Shown: in pieces, positions 63,426-64,000 of the stretch
How the letters are laid out: each line of letters opens with the position of its first letter
Numbering within the stretch: position 1 is the stretch's first letter
NCBI GenBank assembly: GCA_017311185.1
Contig: JAESUZ010003099.1
Location: 248,001 to 312,000 of the forward strand
DNA from: Proteles cristata cristata
Taxonomy: Eukaryota; Chordata; Mammalia; Carnivora; Hyaenidae
Direction of reading: 5' to 3'
DNA: 64,000 nucleotides
The notes under the pieces: model-generated
Told to the model about the DNA's origin: nothing
What the model saw: only the letters and a program-made list of their open reading frames with translations
The model's database searches: none
Made by a program: the position numbers and the translations under genes

Positions 63426-64000
63426 TTTGCAGCCGAGCTGGTACGGGGCTGCTGGCCCTCCACGAGCTGACCCGGCCTGGTCAGAGGCAGGAGGGTAGAC
63501 GTCCAGTTACCACACGGCAATGTAAATGCTCGTGGAGACCCAGGCTTGTGCTCGGTTGTAAGCCACTGCCGTTCAGAGAACATTCCCCTCGTTATATGAT
63601 TTCGTGTTATATTATCACCTTGCAGAGTATGCTTTTAGTCACTATTGTGCAGAGAAGAAGACCTCAGGGAAGTTTAAGTGCACAGCTAGTGACCGCGCTG
63701 GAAAGCAAACACTGGACCACCCAACCTCAAAGCCCCAGGGTGTCTTGAAGCTCACTTCTGCCCCGGGACTGAGTAGTGCCAGGGCTCCACACCTCCCCCT
63801 TTGAACCCACCTTGTTTGAGTCCATGTCCCCGTGGACCCTGTCAGCACTGTTTTCAGTATCCTGAGATTCTTAATTTGTCTAAGACCTATTTGCACCAGT
63901 TTTTCATTTCCCATAAAATCTGCATCTAAAAAACAGAACTATCATTTTGCCAAGAGTAATACATGTACATTTAAACAGATTTCACTGGCATAGAACCACA
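63426..64000. other. non-coding end of window with weak MIR trace
   Basis: CTATTGTGCAGAGAAGAAGA, CCTCAGGGAAGTTTAAGTGC and ACAGCTAGTGACCGCGCTGG (63642-63703) resemble reverse-complemented MIR (TTTTACAGATGAGGAAACTG ... AGGTTAAGTAAC ... CACAGCTAGTAAGTGGC). No gene recognised to the window end. Confidence 0.4.

Overview
The window looks like nuclear DNA of a cat-like carnivore (felid or other feliform). The main evidence is about 55 copies of a tRNA-Lys-derived carnivore SINE of the cat type. Its head reads GGGGCGCCTGGGTGGCTCAG, and it has a Pol III B box (GGTTCGAGCCC), a CT-rich body and an (A)n/AATAAA-rich tail. The dog-type head (GGGATCCCTGGGTGGCGCAG) was not seen. There are no operons, no bacterial or phage genes, no functional tRNA or rRNA genes and no CRISPR arrays. 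No known protein-coding gene was recognised, so the window is best described as intergenic or deep intronic DNA.

Three broad SINE types are used below. Type A looks youngest: head motif GACTTTCGCTTAGGTCATGA, the longer spacer CTGACTGCCAGCTCAGAG, and tail AGAAATAAATAAAACATT. Type B is the common form: GACTTCGGCTCAGGTCATGA, CTGACAGCTCAGAG, AAAAATAAATAAACATT. Type C copies are older, shortened or strongly diverged, many with TTGATTTTGGCTCAGGTCAT or a GGAGCCTGCTTGGG segment. For minus-strand copies the same motifs are read in reverse complement. Several copies keep target-site duplications (TSDs) of 15-17 bp, which fixes their exact borders.

Layout: 0-9 kb is diverged DNA with L2 and MIR relics, a hAT element split by two SINEs, and an antisense L1 end (3.6-4.3 kb). 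A second antisense L1 relic (9.1-9.5 kb) carries a (TTTC)n tract and a splice-site-flanked open segment. 10-18 kb is SINE-dense with nested copies. 19-25 kb is SINE-poor, with a GT microsatellite, a minus-strand exon-like open frame (23.15-23.57 kb) and L2/MIR relics. 25-28 kb holds MIRs cut by SINEs and a purine-rich block. 28.6-32.2 kb is a large antisense L1 with reverse-transcriptase remnants, followed by a stack of three SINEs. 38-42.3 kb holds three more antisense L1 relics cut by SINEs. 49.9-54.7 kb is a 4.8-kb SINE-free stretch. 55-64 kb mixes hAT relics, an unnamed old repeat and several young SINEs.

Every L1 fragment recognised lies on the minus strand. This would fit an intron of a plus-strand gene, where sense L1s are selected against, but no exon proves it. 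The exon-like segments reported are hypotheses based on open frames and splice-site consensus only. No new biological system was found. The most interesting content is the insertion stratigraphy, possible presence/absence markers, inverted SINE pairs and two exon-like segments.
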